Shown piece after piece: positions 57,798-64,000 of a DNA stretch of 64,000 nt. The stretch lies in contig NZ_CP092587.1 in NCBI RefSeq assembly GCF_023920225.1, forward strand, positions 372,001 to 436,000, given 5' to 3'. The translations under genes and the position numbers were made by a program. The notes below the pieces were generated by a model. It saw only the letters and a list, made by a program, of their open reading frames with translations, searched no databases and was not told the origin of the DNA. Each line of letters opens with the position of its first letter. Positions within the stretch are counted from its first letter, which is position 1. This stretch comes from Vibrio gazogenes. GTDB taxonomy: Bacteria; Pseudomonadota; Gammaproteobacteria; Enterobacterales; Vibrionaceae.

Positions 57798-59072
57798 GTG
57801 GCAAATATAAAAATAACAGTAGACAGATTACAGCCGGGATTACACATCCGCTTGCCCGTGAAGTGGAATGATCATCCATTTTTGCTGAATAGTTTTAAAA
57901 TCAAAAACCAAGATCAGATTAATATTATTAAGCATCTTGGTATTCAGCATGTTTATTTGAATCCCGCTCAAAGTGATACACAACCATTACCTCCGCAAAC
58001 AGTGGAAAGTCAAGGTAATGATGACCAAATGGTGCCAGAGGATGAATCCGACATTGATGATGAAGCTAAAAAACTCTGGCAAGAGAAAGAAAGCCGGATT
58101 GATAAACTGAAAGCCTACCGGCGTCGTGTCGTTCGTTGTGAAAAAGAATTCGAACGTTCTCTGGCTCGGATTCGAAGTGTGACGAATAAGATTCGCAATC
58201 GTCCTCAGGATGCAGTGGAGGAAGCCACCCAACTGGTGGCGGATGTTGTTGATGAGTTGTTGGCTGAAGACAGTGTGACTCTCCACCTGATGAACAGTAA
58301 AAGTGAGTTTGAAGATATCTATTTTCATTCGCTGAATGTGTCAGTGATTGCAATGATGATTGGCCGGGTTAAAGGGTTTGATGTAGAGAAGATCAGAGAA
58401 TTAGCTTTTGCTGCGCTGTTCCATGATATCGGTAAGATTAAAGTACCAGCTGCCATTGTCAGGAAACAGACACCACTTACGGAACCAGAGAAAAACTACC
58501 TGAAGCAACATACGCGTTATGGCGTTGACATTGCCAATGGTATTGAAGGATTTCCAGAGAGCGCGAAACGGGTGATTAGTCAGCATCATGAACAGATGGA
58601 TGGTTCCGGTTATCCTGAAGGGCTGAAAGGTGATGATATCGATGAGTTAGCGCAGATTATTGCTGTAGCAAACGCTTTTGATTCATTGTGTCATTGCAAT
58701 ATAGTCAGTGAGCAGAAAATTCCGTATGCAGCACTCTCGCATTTATATAAAAACTGCCGAGATTTATACAATTTTGACAATTTAAGTATTTTAGTGAAGT
58801 TTATGGGCGTTTATCCACCGGGGACGGTTGTGCAATTATCAAATGACATGGTCGGGTTGGTGATTTCGATTAACTCAAATGATTTACTTTATCCGAGTGT
58901 CCTGATTTATGACCCATCAGTACCAAGGACGGAAGCGCCAATTGTGGATTTGGCAGAGAAAGAGTTAACGATTGTCAATGTCATTTTACCAGCAAAACTA
59001 CCGGATAAAGTGCGTGAATATTTGAACCCTCGCTCACGAATTTCGTACTTTTTTGATAGTGATGAACAGTAA
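57798..59072 (+). CDS. HD-GYP domain cyclic-di-GMP phosphodiesterase with N-terminal DUF3391
   Basis: The 424-residue protein has an N-terminal DUF3391 domain (about residues 1-60 and a charged linker to about 135) and an HD-GYP domain (about 150-330). The catalytic HD pair is at 209-210 (FHDIGKIKVP), and the GYP motif HHEQMDGSGYP lies at 263-273, both intact, so it should be an active c-di-GMP hydrolase. The start is GTG at 57798. There are no membrane segments or receiver domain. It lies immediately upstream of the rRNA operon. Confidence 0.92.
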   Translation: MANIKITVDRLQPGLHIRLPVKWNDHPFLLNSFKIKNQDQINIIKHLGIQHVYLNPAQSDTQPLPPQTVESQGNDDQMVPEDESDIDDEAKKLWQEKESRIDKLKAYRRRVVRCEKEFERSLARIRSVTNKIRNRPQDAVEEATQLVADVVDELLAEDSVTLHLMNSKSEFEDIYFHSLNVSVIAMMIGRVKGFDVEKIRELAFAALFHDIGKIKVPAAIVRKQTPLTEPEKNYLKQHTRYGVDIANGIEGFPESAKRVISQHHEQMDGSGYPEGLKGDDIDELAQIIAVANAFDSLCHCNIVSEQKIPYAALSHLYKNCRDLYNFDNLSILVKFMGVYPPGTVVQLSNDMVGLVISINSNDLLYPSVLIYDPSVPRTEAPIVDLAEKELTIVNVILPAKLPDKVREYLNPRSRISYFFDSDEQ

Positions 59073-59128
59073 TTGTGTTTGAAAAAACAGCAAATCATAA
59101 AAAAATCTAAATCATCCATAAAAAGTGT

Positions 59129-59156
59129 TTGACTCTAGAATTTATCCCGTTAGAAT
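59129..59156 (+). promoter_or_regulatory. rRNA operon promoter
   Basis: A -35 TTGACT (59129-59134) and a -10 TAGAAT (59151-59156) with a 16-base spacer are followed by a GC-rich GGCCGCC discriminator, the usual mark of stringently controlled rRNA promoters. The transcript would start about 270 bases before 16S. Confidence 0.75.
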
Positions 59157-59192
59157 GGCCGCCTCTTCGAACGGAGAACGTTTTGAAGAATC

Positions 59193-59204
59193 GCTCTTTA
59201 ACAA
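59193..59204 (+). promoter_or_regulatory. boxA antitermination site of the rRNA leader
   Basis: GCTCTTTAACAA matches the boxA site bound by NusB-S10 in rRNA antitermination. A second copy precedes 23S at 61547-61559. Confidence 0.8.
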
Positions 59205-59429
59205 TATAGACCAATCAATCTGTGTGGGCACTCGTCGATAAATATCCAATAAGATTTTATCAATGAATCGAGTGACCAATATCAAGTTGGAAAGCAGTTT
59301 ACTGTTATCTGACAAGAGCACAGTCAATTCAACATTACTTATGTAATGTCACTTTTTGCTTCTGTTTTTTTAAAAGCGGAGACGAAAAGCAGTATTCATT
59401 GAGCCGACACTTCGGTGTCACAAAAACTT

Positions 59430-60971
<1,542 letters not shown>

Positions 60972-61153
60972 CGAAGAGATATTTTGGATGAGTGTCCACA
61001 CAGATTGATTTGGTTTATGTAGAGTGCATTGCAATATGATTTTTCTTAGTTCGAGGAAGGCAATTGACGAAGGAAGGCGTTTACTGTTGTAAATAACTGA
61101 CTGAGGATAAGCCGCCTGACACGGAAATAAGAGAAAGCATGAAGCAAGAAATT

Positions 61154-61229
61154 GTCCCGTTCGTCTAGAGGCCTAGGACACCGCCCTTTCACGGCGGTAA
61201 CAGGGGTTCGACTCCCCTACGGGATACCA
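61154..61229 (+). tRNA. tRNA-Glu (TTC)
   Basis: A 76-base tRNA in the 16S-23S spacer has the anticodon loop CTTTCAC (anticodon TTC) and close identity to Escherichia coli tRNA-Glu. Confidence 0.97.
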
Positions 61230-61246
61230 CTTCCCTAGTGAAGTCT

Positions 61247-61322
61247 GGGTCGTTAGCTCAGCTGGTAGAGCAGTTGGCTTTTAACCAATTGGTCACAGGT
61301 TCGAATCCTGTACGACCCACCA
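61247..61322 (+). tRNA. tRNA-Lys (TTT)
   Basis: A 76-base tRNA starts GGGTCGTTAGCTCAGCTGG, has anticodon TTT in CTTTTAA, and ends CGACCCACCA. Its position between Glu and Val is typical of vibrio spacers. Confidence 0.97.
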
Positions 61323-61354
61323 TTTTCCTTCTGTTTGGGGAAACGCCTGAAAGT

Positions 61355-61430
61355 GGGCGATTAGCTCAGTTGGGAGAGCACCTGCCTTACAAGCAGGGGG
61401 TCACTGGTTCGAACCCGGTATCGCCCACCA
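61355..61430 (+). tRNA. tRNA-Val (TAC)
   Basis: A 76-base tRNA starts GGGCGATTAGCTCAGTTGG, has anticodon TAC in CTTACAA, and ends TCGCCCACCA. Confidence 0.97.
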
Positions 61431-61546
61431 CTTTCTAACTATTTTTGGCTCGACGACTCAAACCAGCGGTTTTAACCGATGTGGTTCGATTTTGTGGCGC
61501 TGAAAGTCATTAGAAAGTGTTGCTTGAAGTAACAAGTATTGCACTT

Positions 61547-61559
61547 TGCTCTTTAACAA
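61547..61559 (+). promoter_or_regulatory. boxA antitermination site before 23S
   Basis: TGCTCTTTAACAA lies in the spacer between tRNA-Val and 23S, as in other rRNA operons. Confidence 0.75.
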
Positions 61560-61788
61560 TTTGGAAAGCTGACAAAATAATGTGTGTTTCTTTGGAAACA
61601 GACGATTATTTGTAAAAGTTCTCAATACTTTCTCGAAAGAGAAAGACCAACACAATCAAGTGTTCTTGGAATGACACAATTTAGTGTCTATTCAATTGAG
61701 TCCGGCAAAACCAGTCTCTCGCTCATGTAAAATAATGAGAGACACCTAGGTTACTGATAATGCAGCTCGAAACTTCTTCGGGTTGTAT

Positions 61789-64000
<2,212 letters not shown>

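Overview
This window is a stretch of chromosome from a gammaproteobacterium, almost certainly a Vibrio. The gene order (ppa-fbp-mpl-ubiX, thiBPQ, yjgA/pmbA, mgtE, the npr-rapZ-ptsN-hpf-rpoN-lptB-lptA-lptC-kdsC-kdsD-yrbG block facing mlaFEDCB-ibaG-murA, pyrBI/argF, rapA, valS-holC-pepA facing lptFG) is the one I know from the Vibrio main chromosome. The 16S gene and the Glu-Lys-Val tRNA spacer agree with this. The species cannot be settled by eye.

Layout. 1-7.7 kb: the end of ytfP, then ppa and fbp on the minus strand, mpl and ubiX on the plus strand, and a thiamine-uptake operon (thiBPQ) under a TPP riboswitch. 7.7-8.0 kb: a highly folded repeat-like element of about 264 bp, flanked by TA, inserted exactly at the thiQ stop codon. 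8.0-10 kb: yjgA (darP) and pmbA. 10.1-12.75 kb: an AT-richer accessory islet with a putative membrane-active type VI secretion toxin, two paralogous small membrane proteins (probable immunity proteins, the second cut short by a stop codon), and an orphan Hcp. 12.8-22.1 kb: mgtE, then the nitrogen-PTS/rpoN/LPS-export/Kdo block on the minus strand. 22.6-28.1 kb: the Mla phospholipid-transport operon, ibaG, murA and plsC. 28.2-31.4 kb: ridA, pyrBI with its leader peptide and attenuator, and argF with a pair of ArgR boxes. 31.6-36.2 kb: an AT-rich beta-glucoside operon (bglA-bglF-bglG order) with a RAT/terminator switch and a perfect-core CRP site. 36.3-38.2 kb: a dispersed-repeat-like sequence, a PIN-PhoH ATPase gene and the decayed 5' end of a second PIN-PhoH gene. 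38.6-50.9 kb: rapA, an Nramp-like transporter, rluA, a hydroxyacid dehydrogenase, a DUF898/M48-peptidase pair, valS and holC. 51-55.4 kb: pepA, lptFG and an RDD protein. 55.6-59.1 kb: tRNA-Leu, a secreted PPC-domain protein and an HD-GYP protein. 59.1-64 kb: an rRNA operon, with 23S running off the end.

Several genes work together. LptA, LptB, LptC, LptF and LptG are five of the seven LPS-transport proteins, and KdsC/KdsD make Kdo for the same LPS. Mla keeps phospholipids out of the outer leaflet, MurA/Mpl serve peptidoglycan, and PlsC makes phospholipid, so the window is rich in envelope biogenesis. RpoN, PtsN, NPr and RapZ form the nitrogen-PTS regulatory group. The accessory parts that set this strain apart are the toxin/immunity/Hcp islet, the folded element after thiQ, the bgl operon and the secreted PPC protein.
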